A stretch of 64,000 bases of DNA, from the NCBI GenBank assembly GCA_037039685.1, contig JAWNGF010000001.1, forward strand, positions 9,610,001-9,674,000, written 5' to 3'. How positions within the stretch are numbered: the first letter of the stretch is position 1; each line of letters begins with the position of its first letter. Source of the stretch: Ceratobasidium sp. AG-K (taxonomy: Eukaryota > Basidiomycota > Agaricomycetes > Cantharellales > Ceratobasidiaceae). A model generated the notes under the pieces. The model was given only the letters and a program-made list of their open reading frames with translations, had not been told where the DNA came from and did not search any database. Shown here piece by piece: positions 34,726 to 44,332 of this stretch. Position numbers and translations under genes: made by a program.

Positions 34726-35857
34726 TTAGTACTTTTCTGACGTCCACAGTATGTTGGCTTCTGTCCTTAGAGAAGACAAGGATGTTGTCAATGTATACAA
34801 TGACGCATACGTCTATAAGATCATGGAAAATGTGGTTCATATATCTTTGGAAGATGGCGGGCGCGTTTTTTAGTCCGAAAAGCATAACGACGTATTCAAA
34901 CAGTCCTTCTTTTGTTCTGAACGCTGTCTTCCATTCGTCGCCTTCCCTAATTCTGATATTGTTGAAACCCATGTGTAGATCAATCTTGGAGAAAATCTTT
35001 GCGTCCTTGATTTTATCCAGGAGGTCTTCCATTAGGGGCATTGGGAATCTGTTGTCTTTTGTAATGGCGTTTACTCCTCTGAGGTCTTGAACAAGTCGTA
35101 GTTGGCGAACTGCCCCTGGATTTTTTGGATCGATTGGTTTTTTGACAAAGAAACAAGGTGATGCAATGGGTGATTTGCTTGGTCGAATCTTTCCCGCCGC
35201 AATTTCTTCATCCAGGTATTCTCTTAGAGCAATAGATTCTGCTGGAGAAAGTGGGATAGGTCTGGCTGGTTTCGGAAGTTCAGCTCCTTCCTTGAAGTCG
35301 ATGGCGCAGTCATACGGGCGATGATCCGGGAATCTCTTGAATTTTTCTTCACTGAAGACGTTGGCAAATTCCTTGAATTCCTTGGGCAGATCGTCTATTG
35401 AGGCCGTCCTTGCTTGAATGGGTTCTGTCCGCCATGATATGTGCTTTGTTTTCCAATCAATGACAGGGTTTGATTCCTCTAGCCACTCCAATCCCAAGAT
35501 AAGTTTAGTTTCTCCAGTGGGCATAGCGAAGAAGACTTGTCTGAAGGTTCTTCCTTCAACCTCTAGTTCCAGCTTAGCTTTGAAGCGTATTTGGTGGGAG
35601 AGTTCCTTCCCCTGGATACCAATTACTTTTCTAGGAGTGGAAAGTTCCATGAGTGGAATGTTGTTGGATCGAGCCCACGAGATGTCCACGAAGTTCTTTG
35701 ATGCTCCGGAATTGATGAGAGTAGGGATAGTTTCTGTGATTCCGGCAACGTTTGCGTAAACAATGGTAGATTCATTTGTCGCTCTAAAGTACATTGTTTC
35801 TGTTGCCGGTTTTTTGGTCTCTCCACACACAGTTAGAGGGAGACTCCTTCTTTTCCC
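34726..35857 (-). pseudogene. Element A pol, proximal part (protease and RT)
   Basis: On the minus strand: the frameshift site (GGGAAAA, plus-strand 35851-35857), protease (LINSGASKNF, where Asp of DSG is Asn in this copy), then RT with LFGLKNAP and YIDNILVF. The catalytic YIDD is changed to YIDN, which should destroy polymerase activity. The frame is cut by element B after KVLKI and resumes at 27488. Confidence 0.88.
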
Positions 35858-36912
35858 GAGTCTTCTACGATTGTTGCCTCCCTTCCTTTAATGCTAGGTT
35901 CCGTCGTTATCCATTCCTTGGACGGGCATTTGAATGAATGGTGTCCTTCTTGTCCACACTTCAGGCAGCGGTTGGTAGCTATCCTCGCTTTGTATACTTT
36001 GTCAGGCAGCCGCTTTGTAGAGGATTGTCCGCTAGTGGTTGGCTGGGCTGCCTTCTTCCCTGTAGAGGTCTTAATTTGTTGCAATTTCTGGTCAATAGAG
36101 ATTGCGATTGAGATCCACCGGTCAAGGGAAAGTTCCCGCTCTGTCCCATCTTCATTGATCAGGGTCAGTTCGAAGCAAGCTAGTTCGGTCTTGACTTCCG
36201 ACTTCAACCCTTCCTTGAATTGGTTGATCAGAGCTTCCTGTCCCCAATTTATGTCTACCAGGAGATATTGGAATTCCAAAGCATAGTTTGCTACAGAGTT
36301 GTTCTGTTTGCATTTTCGGATATCTGATTCGGCTTTAGCTTTCTTGTTGGGGTCGCTGAACTGTTCCATGAAGTGTGCCTTGAAACTTTCCCATGAGGCG
36401 AGGTTTTGGTTATTTTCCCTTTGGTTAAGCGAACGTAAGAGTACTTGTGCCCAGTGAGTGGCAGCTTTGTTCTCGGATTTGAAGTTTGCTAGGGCTTCGC
36501 AGATCCTTTCTTCATTGGAAGTGTATTGATCGCCCAAGCGCATAAAGTAGCTTTCCATTTGTGTGATGAACATTTCGGCACCTTCCCCTTTCTTTCCGTC
36601 GAAGGCTTCTGGACGAGTCACCTTGGGATGGCGTGGTCCACTACCCGTGTTTGGATTTTCGGCCAGCCGTTGGATTCTTAATTCTAATTCGTCGATCCTG
36701 GTAGATTCCGCGTCCGGATGTGGTGGAGAGTTTGATCGCCTAGAGGGGATCCCGTGCAGGGATGCCTTGTCCATTTCTTCTCGCATATTGTTGATGGTTT
36801 CCTGAACTTCTGTGATTTTGGTAGTGAAGGATGCTCCCTCCTGTCGTAAGGTTTCTAGTCCTTGTGTTACTGCCTCATTCCATTCAAGTTGGGCTTTCCT
36901 GGTAGTGTTGAG
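35833..36912 (-). pseudogene. Element A gag, distal part
   Basis: C-terminal half of Gag on the minus strand, with the capsid-like segment (FDGKKGEGAEMF) and zinc knuckle CLKCGQEGHHSFKC. It ends with TAA at 35835-35833. The upstream part is displaced by element C and continues at 44129. Confidence 0.88.
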
Positions 36913-37363
36913 TTGTTGTGAGCTAGCTCACTCCATCGGACTCGCCTGTTGTCTCGCCCGTCTGTTCCCTTCTTTTGTGTTGTGTTTCTGTTTGCCGCGT
37001 TGCCACCTTCTTGTGGTTATTCTGTTACATTGTGTAACGCGGCTGTGCTTTGCATGAGTCATGTCTGTTCATACAGCATGACTCACATGGACACTCCTGT
37101 TTGGTAGACTGCTTTGACTCATGTGGCTGCGCCTTGTATGACTCGGCCACTTTGTGAATATATATAGAGGACCAACAAGCCTGGCAACCCCAGCTTGTTT
37201 TGTCTCGTCAAACATCCCCTTTGAGTGACACTTAAAACCACCCCTACCCTCAAGAGCCTACAGACGCTTAAGTGTGTTGTGGTTCAAGAGGTTACTTAGG
37301 TCTTAGTGCCGTCCACTCCCCATCGCGGCTTGTCTCATAGCCACCAAGAAGAAGCTTACGACA
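36913..37363 (+). repeat. 5' LTR of element C
   Basis: Begins TGTTGTGAGCTAGCTCAC (T for C at base 4) and ends CTTACGACA. TATATATA box at about 37158-37166 and self-primer donor AGCTTGTTTTGT at 37192-37203. Confidence 0.92.
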
Positions 37364-37365
37364 TT

Positions 37366-37377
37366 ACAAAACAAGCT
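37366..37377 (+). promoter_or_regulatory. Self-primer binding site of element C
   Basis: ACAAAACAAGCT, 2 nt after the LTR, perfectly complementary to 37192-37203. The same arrangement is found in B and A (46241-46252 with 46416-46427). Confidence 0.75.
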
Positions 37378-37385
37378 TAACAAAC

Positions 37386-39386
37386 ATGTCTATCCAAGAA
37401 GATGGAGGGTCACGTCCTTCATCCACCATATCAACAAGAAGAGGACCCAGTCAGGCAGCAAGGCCCACAGGATCACTAAACGAACAAGATATCGCACAAA
37501 CTCAAGCGGGAGGTCCTGCCCGATCACGCCCCCAAAGTCAAGCATCAATGCCGGGAGCTTTCGGCATTTCTGACATGACAACGGTACAGGAGGAAGAACC
37601 CACTATCACAAATAGAGAACAAGGAGATCTCACGAATGATCCCACTCCAGCTGTAATTCGTATTCCAACCGCAACTCCAGGGCCATCACGTCCTCTGTGG
37701 CCGTTAGGGACTAGAAGACAGTTCTTTTCTCCCCAACCCAAAGCTCATGGGGGCATATCGCTTGTTCCCATTAGACCTCCTCCTACACCACACGTTCCAA
37801 ATGTCCCCACAGTTCCTCAAATTGAAGGAACCATCACCGTCACGGGACCAATTCCATTGGCTTCCCAACCAGTCACACCAGCGATTCCAGCACCCCCATA
37901 CATCCCACAGGGTTACTCTGGGCAATCAGCCCCGGTACAACAAAACACCGGTGATCCAGGAAGCTCAAGTTCAAGTTCCAGTTCTAGCGGCAGGACTGTA
38001 ATCAGCAACTTAGATGACCTAGACGACCTTCTAGAAGGAAGACACAACGCTACCCTTAGGGTTATAGACGGAATGAGAGTCACTATAGATCGAAGGCTTA
38101 GTGGCCTAGAACAGGCCACACAGGTTCTAGCAAACAACCAACAGATCTTTAACGACTCCATCAACACTCTACAAGGAACCTTGACAGACATCTTAAACTC
38201 GGCAAGAAATGGCGAACATAATTCCTTCCTAGTTGGTCAAGATGTAACCCGCCTTCGAAATGAAGTTACCAACACCCAAGGACTAGTGAATAACGTGCGA
38301 GAAGAACTCAACACTACCAGGCAAGCCCAACTTGAATGGAATGAGGCAGTAACACAAGGACTAGAAACCTTACGACAGGAGGGAGCATCCTTCACTACCA
38401 AAATCACGGAGGTTCAGGAAACCATCAACAATATGCGAGAAGGAATGGACAAGGCATCCCTGCACGGGATCCCATCTAGGCGATCAAACTCTCCACCACA
38501 TCCAGATGCGGAATCTACCAGGATCGACGAATTAGAATTAAGAATCCAACGGCTGACCCAAAACCCAAACACGGGTAGTGGACCACGTCGTCCCAAGGTG
38601 ACTCGTCCAGAAGCCTTCGACGGAAAGAAAGGGGAAGGCGCCAAAATGTTCATCACACAAATGGAAAGTTACTTTATGCGCCTGGGCGATCAATACACTT
38701 CCAATGAAGAAAGGATCCGCGAAGCCCTAGCAAATTTCAAATCTGAGAACAAAGCTGCTACTCACTGGGCACAAGTACTCCTACGTTCGCTTAACCAAAG
38801 GGAAAATAACCAAAACCTCGCCTCATGGGAAAGTTTCAAGGCACACTTCATGGAACAATTTAGCGACCCCAACAAAAAAGCTAAAGCCGAATCAGATATC
38901 CGAAAATGCAAACAGAACAACTCTGTAGCAAACTATGCTTCGGAATTCCGATATCTCCTGGTAGACGTAAATTGGGGTCAAGAAGCTCTGATCAACCAAT
39001 TCAAGGAAGGGTTAAAATCGGAAGTCAAGACCAAACTAGCTCGCTTCGAATTGACCCTGATCAATGAAGATGGGACAGAACGGGAACTTTCCCTTGACCG
39101 GTGGATCTCAATTGCAATCTCTATTGACCAGAAATTGCAACAAATCAAGACCTCGACAGGGAAGAAGGCAGCCCAGCCAACCACTAGCAGACAATCCTCT
39201 ACAAAGCGGCTACCTGATGAAGTATACAAAGCAAGGATAGCAACCAACCGCTGCCTGAAGTGCGGACAAGAAGGACACCGTTCATTCAAATGCTCGTCCA
39301 AGGAATGGATAATGACGGAGCCTAGCGTTAAAGGAAGGGAAGCAACAATTGTAGAAGACTCGGGAAAAGAAGGGGTCTCCCTCTAA
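37386..39386 (+). CDS. Element C Gag
   Basis: 666 aa, the same length as in B. It has a Pro/Ser-rich N-terminal region with a Ser run, a long helical middle part, a capsid-like segment (FDGKKGEGAKMFITQM) and zinc knuckle CLKCGQEGHRSFKC close to the end. It stops with TAA at 39384-39386, 15 nt after the slippery site. No internal stop. Confidence 0.92.
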   Translation: MSIQEDGGSRPSSTISTRRGPSQAARPTGSLNEQDIAQTQAGGPARSRPQSQASMPGAFGISDMTTVQEEEPTITNREQGDLTNDPTPAVIRIPTATPGPSRPLWPLGTRRQFFSPQPKAHGGISLVPIRPPPTPHVPNVPTVPQIEGTITVTGPIPLASQPVTPAIPAPPYIPQGYSGQSAPVQQNTGDPGSSSSSSSSSGRTVISNLDDLDDLLEGRHNATLRVIDGMRVTIDRRLSGLEQATQVLANNQQIFNDSINTLQGTLTDILNSARNGEHNSFLVGQDVTRLRNEVTNTQGLVNNVREELNTTRQAQLEWNEAVTQGLETLRQEGASFTTKITEVQETINNMREGMDKASLHGIPSRRSNSPPHPDAESTRIDELELRIQRLTQNPNTGSGPRRPKVTRPEAFDGKKGEGAKMFITQMESYFMRLGDQYTSNEERIREALANFKSENKAATHWAQVLLRSLNQRENNQNLASWESFKAHFMEQFSDPNKKAKAESDIRKCKQNNSVANYASEFRYLLVDVNWGQEALINQFKEGLKSEVKTKLARFELTLINEDGTERELSLDRWISIAISIDQKLQQIKTSTGKKAAQPTTSRQSSTKRLPDEVYKARIATNRCLKCGQEGHRSFKCSSKEWIMTEPSVKGREATIVEDSGKEGVSL

Positions 39387-39403
39387 CTGTGTGTGGAGAG
39401 ACC
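39362..39403 (+). promoter_or_regulatory. -1 ribosomal frameshift signal of element C
   Basis: Slippery G_GGA_AAA at 39362-39368 in the gag frame, 5-nt spacer, then stem GGTCTC (39374-39379) with GAGACC (39398-39403), extendable by two G-C pairs past a bulged A. The pol frame is open from 39332. Confidence 0.68.
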
Positions 39404-42400
39404 AAGAAACCGGCAACGGAAACAATGTACTTTAGAGCGACAAATGAATCTACTATTGTTTACGCGAACGTTGCCGGAATCACAGAACCTATCCCAACCC
39501 TCATCGATTCTGGAGCATCAAAGAACTTCCTGGACATTTCATGGGCTCAATCCAACAACATTCCACTCATGGAACTCTCCACTCCTAGAAGAGTAATTGG
39601 AATCCAGGGGAAAGAACTCTCTCACCAATTACGTTTCAAAGCAAGGCTGGAACTAGAAGTAGAGGGAAGAACTTTCAAACAAGTCTTCTTCGCGATGCCT
39701 ACTGGAGAAACTAAACTTATCCTTGGACTGGAATGGTTAGAGGAATCGAACCCTGTCATCGATTGGAAAACGAAGCACATATCGTGGCGGACAGAAGACA
39801 TTCAAGCAAGGACGGCCTCAATAGACGATCTGCCCGAAGAATTCTGGGAATTTGCCGACGTCTTCAGCGAAGAAAAATTCAAGAGAATCCCTAATCATCG
39901 CCCATACGACTGCGCCATTGACTTCAAGGAAGGAGCTGAACTTCCGAAACCAGCCAGACCTATCCCACTCTCTCCGGCAGAGTCAATTGCACTGAGAGAA
40001 TACTTGGATGAAGAAATCGCAGCAGGGAAAATCCGACCAAGCAAATCACCCATTGCACCACCTTGCTTCTTTGTCAAGAAACCGATTGACCCCAAAAATC
40101 CAGGGGCAGTACGCCAACTACGACTCGTTCAAGATCTCAGAGGAGTAAACGCCATTACGAAGGACGACAGATTTCCAATGCCCCTGATGGAAGACCTCCT
40201 GGATAAAATCAAGGACGCAAAAATTTTCTCCAAAATCGATTTGCGCATGGGGTTCAACAATATCAGAATCAGGGAAGGAGACGAATGGAAGACAGCCTTC
40301 AGAACAAAGGAAGGACTGTTCGAATACGTTGTCATGCCGTTTGGACTAAAAAACGCGCCCGCCATATTCCAAAGATATATGAACCACATCTTCCATGACC
40401 TCATTGACGTATGTGTCATAGTGTATATCGACGACATCCTAGTCTTCTCTAAGGACAGAAGTCAACATACCGTGGATGTCAAGAAGGTGCTAAAAATCTT
40501 GCTGGAAGAAAATCTATTTGCAAAACTCCCAAAATGCGAATTCTTTGTCACAAAATTGACATATACTGGACTCGGAATCAGCGATTCAGGCATCTCAATG
40601 GAGGAAGAAAAAGTCAAGGCAATAAAGGAATGGAAGGAACCAAGAACGGTCAAACAAGTTCAGGCGTTCCTAGGATTCGCAAATTTCTACAGAAGATTCG
40701 TGCCGAATTTCAGCCGTCTAGCAAAGCCCCTGACAACCTTAACAAGAAAGGAGAACAAATGGGAATGGGGAAACGATCAACAGGAAGCTTTTGAGGCTCT
40801 AAAAACAGAAATCAGCAAAGAACCTACTCTACGCCATCCAAACCCCGACAAACCCTTTTTTCTGGAAACAGATGCAAGTGGAGTAGCAATGGGAGCAATC
40901 TTGTCGCAAAGACAAGACGATGGCTACTTACACCCTATTGCTTTTCTCTCAAAGTCTTTCAACGAGGCTCAACTCAACTACGACGTCCACGATAAAGAAC
41001 TTATGGCTATCATAGAATCTTTAACTCATTGGAGGCTATACCTTGAAGGAACAAAGGACCCTATCACCGTCTACACCGATCATAGGAACCTTCAATTCTG
41101 GAAGGAAGCAAGAACATTCAACCGTCGACACGCAAGATGGCACCAATTGCTTGCTTCCTATAACTTTGACATCATATATCGCCCTGGCATCTTGTCATCA
41201 AAACCGGACCTGTTGTCAAGACGGTCGGACCATGAAGACATCCCGACGCCTGAACAAGTTATGATATCTGTTGAAAGGTTCAAAGGATTTAAGGGACAAG
41301 TAGACACCAACATCATAGAAACTATCAAGGAAGCTCAGGAAACAGATGAAGGATTAGCACAAATCAAAGAAATCTGCAAATCAAGGGAAACGTTGCCAAA
41401 AACCCTACAACACAGCGCTAAGGATTTTGATTTCAAGGAGGGACTATTATGGTTTAAAGGAAGGATCTACGTACCAGAAGATAAGGAATCCAGACTGGCC
41501 ATCATGCGAGTTCATCACGACTCAAAAATCGCGGGACATCAAGGACAGGCCAGAACATTGGAACTAATATCAAGAAGGTACTTCTGGCCAGGAATGAAGC
41601 AAAGCATAAACAGATACGTGGAATCCTGCGAGACCTGCCAGCGGACAAAGGGATCGAAGTCAATAGTCCCGATCAAGCCTCTGGAGATTCCAAAAGGACC
41701 GTGGGAAGACATAGCGTTTGACTTTGTGGTGAAGTTACCAAAATCCAGAGGATCAGATAGCATCTTAGTAGTGGTGGACCAATTCTCAAGAATGGCACAC
41801 TTCATACCCTGCAAAGAATCTCACACGGCAAGCGACCTTGCAAATCTTTTCATCACAAATGTTTGGAAACTACACGGTTTTCCAAAGAGCACGATTTCAG
41901 ACCGAGGGACCACTTTCAATTCCAAACTTATGAAAGCCATTTATGAAAAAATTGGAACTAGCCCAGGTTTCAGTACCGCCTACCACCCCCAAACAGATGG
42001 AATAACGGAAAGAATCAATCAATGGATGGAAGGCTGGCTACGATCGTTTGTCAACTACCGACAGGATGATTGGGCGGACTTGTTACCAATTGCGGAATTC
42101 AGCTATAATCTACAGAAGCACCGCGTAACGGGTAGTTCTCCCTTTGAGATTGTCTACAGAAGGGAACCACTGTGGAACATCTCTACAGAAGAATCAGCGG
42201 TTCCAGAAGCAAACAACATCACAGAAAAATGGCGTAAAATCTGGGACGAGGCAATTGCGTCAATGGAAACCCAAAGGCTCCCAGGAGAAGTGCCGAAGAA
42301 CGAGTACCAAGAAGGAGATCTAGTTTGGCTGCTAGGAAAGAACATTCAAACGAAAAGACCATCAAAAAAACTGGATAACAAAAAGCACGGGCCATTTGTT

Positions 42401-43303
42401 GTAAAGCGACAGATAGGGTCACACGCTTATGAGCTTGATCTGCCGGCAACAATGAGGGTGCACCCTGTTTTCCACATCGATTTGCTCAGCCCTTACAAGG
42501 GAGACACCGAATTCAGCCGCAACCAACCCCGACCACCGCCGATCATAACAGATGAAGGAGAAGAAGAATACGAAGTAGAGAAAATCTTGGACTGGAAGGA
42601 AACAAAGGACGGCCTTTTTTACAGGCTCAGATGGAAGGGTTATGGAAGTGAAGAAGACACAGAACAAAGGGCGGAGGATTTTGGCCACCTTTCAAAGATC
42701 ATCAAGGACCTTCTACGCCGACACCCCGAAGCTCCCACGCCATCTAACTATGCTTCAGGGAAGATAAAAGGCAGGAGGAGCAAAACAAGTAGTGTCACTT
42801 GCAAAACTTGCAACTACTCCAGAACACACTCTCAACTCTACTCTCTAAATCTCTTTTGCCCTCTGCAATGCCTGCCGTCACCCGCTCCACCATTGCCAAC
42901 AACCTCATCCGCGTCCTCGAGGGGCCTGCCTTTGCCACGGCAAGGATCCTCGACTCCGGAGCTGCCCTCTATGTCTTCAAGAGGTTGCAACAAGGCTCTG
43001 GAAGGATGCATTTCAGGGCCTCGGACGATGTCCTCCACTCAGACCTGGGGGAATTCCAGTGGGTTGGAAAGAAATGGCCGACGCGCATGCAGCTCCTCCG
43101 AAAGGACATATTCGTCTGTCGGGGGTGCGCCGCTTTCCAGGTCTCGGAGGTTGTCCTCCTCTCCACCCACATGCTCAGAGTGGTCGAATGGGGACAAGAA
43201 GGAGCGTACTCAAGCGAGTGGGTACCAGGTTACGACGGAAGACAGCCAACGCTCCGACCTAGGTGGAACGATGCCTGGGACGCCAACTACGAAAAGGACC
43301 TGA
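39389..43303 (+). CDS. Element C Pol polyprotein
   Basis: About 1,304 codons, all open, in the -1 frame relative to gag. Domain order: aspartic protease (LIDSGASKNF, residues ~38-47), RT (LRLVQDLRGVNAITKDDRFP, VMPFGLKNAP, YIDDILVF), RNase H (ETDASGVAMGA, YTDHRNLQFW), integrase H2C2 zinc finger (HHDSKIAGHQG ... CETCQRTKG), integrase core (VVVDQFSRMAHF, SDRGTTFNS, AYHPQTDGITE) and a C-terminal chromodomain (EVEKILDWKET ... WKGYGSEED). This order with a chromodomain defines a chromovirus. It lacks an ATG near the start, so it is expected to be made only as Gag-Pol. After the chromodomain the frame continues as a Ser/Thr/Pro-rich tail over ORF3 that is poorly conserved between copies. Confidence 0.93.
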   Translation: MCGETKKPATETMYFRATNESTIVYANVAGITEPIPTLIDSGASKNFLDISWAQSNNIPLMELSTPRRVIGIQGKELSHQLRFKARLELEVEGRTFKQVFFAMPTGETKLILGLEWLEESNPVIDWKTKHISWRTEDIQARTASIDDLPEEFWEFADVFSEEKFKRIPNHRPYDCAIDFKEGAELPKPARPIPLSPAESIALREYLDEEIAAGKIRPSKSPIAPPCFFVKKPIDPKNPGAVRQLRLVQDLRGVNAITKDDRFPMPLMEDLLDKIKDAKIFSKIDLRMGFNNIRIREGDEWKTAFRTKEGLFEYVVMPFGLKNAPAIFQRYMNHIFHDLIDVCVIVYIDDILVFSKDRSQHTVDVKKVLKILLEENLFAKLPKCEFFVTKLTYTGLGISDSGISMEEEKVKAIKEWKEPRTVKQVQAFLGFANFYRRFVPNFSRLAKPLTTLTRKENKWEWGNDQQEAFEALKTEISKEPTLRHPNPDKPFFLETDASGVAMGAILSQRQDDGYLHPIAFLSKSFNEAQLNYDVHDKELMAIIESLTHWRLYLEGTKDPITVYTDHRNLQFWKEARTFNRRHARWHQLLASYNFDIIYRPGILSSKPDLLSRRSDHEDIPTPEQVMISVERFKGFKGQVDTNIIETIKEAQETDEGLAQIKEICKSRETLPKTLQHSAKDFDFKEGLLWFKGRIYVPEDKESRLAIMRVHHDSKIAGHQGQARTLELISRRYFWPGMKQSINRYVESCETCQRTKGSKSIVPIKPLEIPKGPWEDIAFDFVVKLPKSRGSDSILVVVDQFSRMAHFIPCKESHTASDLANLFITNVWKLHGFPKSTISDRGTTFNSKLMKAIYEKIGTSPGFSTAYHPQTDGITERINQWMEGWLRSFVNYRQDDWADLLPIAEFSYNLQKHRVTGSSPFEIVYRREPLWNISTEESAVPEANNITEKWRKIWDEAIASMETQRLPGEVPKNEYQEGDLVWLLGKNIQTKRPSKKLDNKKHGPFVVKRQIGSHAYELDLPATMRVHPVFHIDLLSPYKGDTEFSRNQPRPPPIITDEGEEEYEVEKILDWKETKDGLFYRLRWKGYGSEEDTEQRAEDFGHLSKIIKDLLRRHPEAPTPSNYASGKIKGRRSKTSSVTCKTCNYSRTHSQLYSLNLFCPLQCLPSPAPPLPTTSSASSRGLPLPRQGSSTPELPSMSSRGCNKALEGCISGPRTMSSTQTWGNSSGLERNGRRACSSSERTYSSVGGAPLSRSRRLSSSPPTCSEWSNGDKKERTQASGYQVTTEDSQRSDLGGTMPGTPTTKRT

Positions 43304-43632
43304 GCGACTGGAGGATGGAGAGGGGCAGGTACCAGAAGGAAAAAATCGAGTGGGAACCCTACTGGTGGAGGAAGGAGGAGACTGACGTGTCGGCATGGAA
43401 GGAGGCAGAACCTGATGTGCAACAATGGGACGAGGAGTTTGTGGAAGCCCAGGAGAGGGTTTTGGACTGGTCCAAGGCGGACTGGACGAGGGAAGAAACT
43501 TGGGAGGAGTGGGAGAAGTTCTCGGACGAACCGGGAAATACCGTTTTCAACCCCATCGACCTGACCTTGGAAGAGGAGGAGGGCTTGGAGGAGTATATGC
43601 TGAAGAGGGAAAAGGACTGTGCGGTGCAGTAG
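42868..43632 (+). CDS. Element C ORF3, accessory protein of unknown function
   Basis: 254 aa starting MPAVTRST. A globular-looking N-terminal part contains FVCRGC. The C-terminal half is rich in Trp, Glu and Asp, and the end reads NPIDLTLEEEE. IDLT followed by acidic residues is the typical form of a SUMO-interaction motif. It overlaps pol by 436 nt. Translation could need splicing, reinitiation or internal entry, because it starts inside pol. No homologue recognised from memory. Confidence 0.76.
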   Translation: MPAVTRSTIANNLIRVLEGPAFATARILDSGAALYVFKRLQQGSGRMHFRASDDVLHSDLGEFQWVGKKWPTRMQLLRKDIFVCRGCAAFQVSEVVLLSTHMLRVVEWGQEGAYSSEWVPGYDGRQPTLRPRWNDAWDANYEKDLSDWRMERGRYQKEKIEWEPYWWRKEETDVSAWKEAEPDVQQWDEEFVEAQERVLDWSKADWTREETWEEWEKFSDEPGNTVFNPIDLTLEEEEGLEEYMLKREKDCAVQ

Positions 43633-43673
43633 GTCCGTTCAGGTCCCCCAAACGGACTCTTAGGGGGGAGTAA

Positions 43674-44123
43674 TGTCGTGAGCTAGCTCACTCCATCGGA
43701 CTCGCCTGTTGTCCCGCCCGTCTGTTCCCTTCTTTTGTGTTGTGTTTCTGTTTGCCGCGTTGCCACCTTCTTGTGGTTATTCTGTTACATTGTGTAACGC
43801 GGCTGTGCTTTGCATGAGTCATGTCTGTTCATACAGCATGACTCACATGGACACTCCTGTTTGGTAGACTGCTTTGACTCATGTGGCTGCGCCTTGTATG
43901 ACTCGGCCACTTTGTGAATATATATAGAGGACCAACAAGCCTGGTAACCCCAGCTTGTTTTGTCTCGTCAAACATCCCCTTTGAGTGACACTTAAAACCA
44001 CCCCTACCCTCAAGAGCCTACAGACGCTTAAGTGTGTTGCGGTTCAAGAGGTTACTTAGGTCTTAGTGCCGTCCACTCCCCATCGCGGCTTGTCTCATAG
44101 CCACCAAGAAGAAGCTTACGACA
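43674..44123 (+). repeat. 3' LTR of element C
   Basis: 450 bp with TGTCGTGAGC start and CTTACGACA end, preceded by TAGGGGGGAG (43661-43670). Confidence 0.92.
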
Positions 44124-44128
44124 GAGTT

Positions 44129-44332
44129 CCTCGCGTACATTATTCACTAGTCCTTGGGTGTTGGTAACTTCATTTCGAAGGCGGGTTACGTCTTGACCAA
44201 CTAGAAAGGAATTATGTTCGCCATTTCTTGCCGAGTTTAAGATATCTGTCAAGGTTCCTTGTAGAGTGTTGATGGAGTCGTTAAAGATCTGCTGGTTGTT
44301 TGCTAGAACCTGTGTGGCTTGTTCTAGGCCAC
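44129..44332 (-). pseudogene. Element A gag, middle part
   Basis: Minus-strand gag fragment between C and H. It matches the segment of intact Gag around FLVGQDVTRLRNEV. Confidence 0.85.

Larger units (their letters stand above)
36913..44123 (+). mobile_element. Element C: apparently intact Ty3/Gypsy chromovirus inserted in element A gag
   Basis: 7,211 bp. LTRs 36913-37363 and 43674-44123 differ at four positions, all C/T. The flanking duplication is GAGT/GAGTT (36909-36912 and 44124-44128), with one T shared or lost at the left junction. Gag, pol and ORF3 are all open, making it the best candidate for a recently active copy. Confidence 0.94.
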
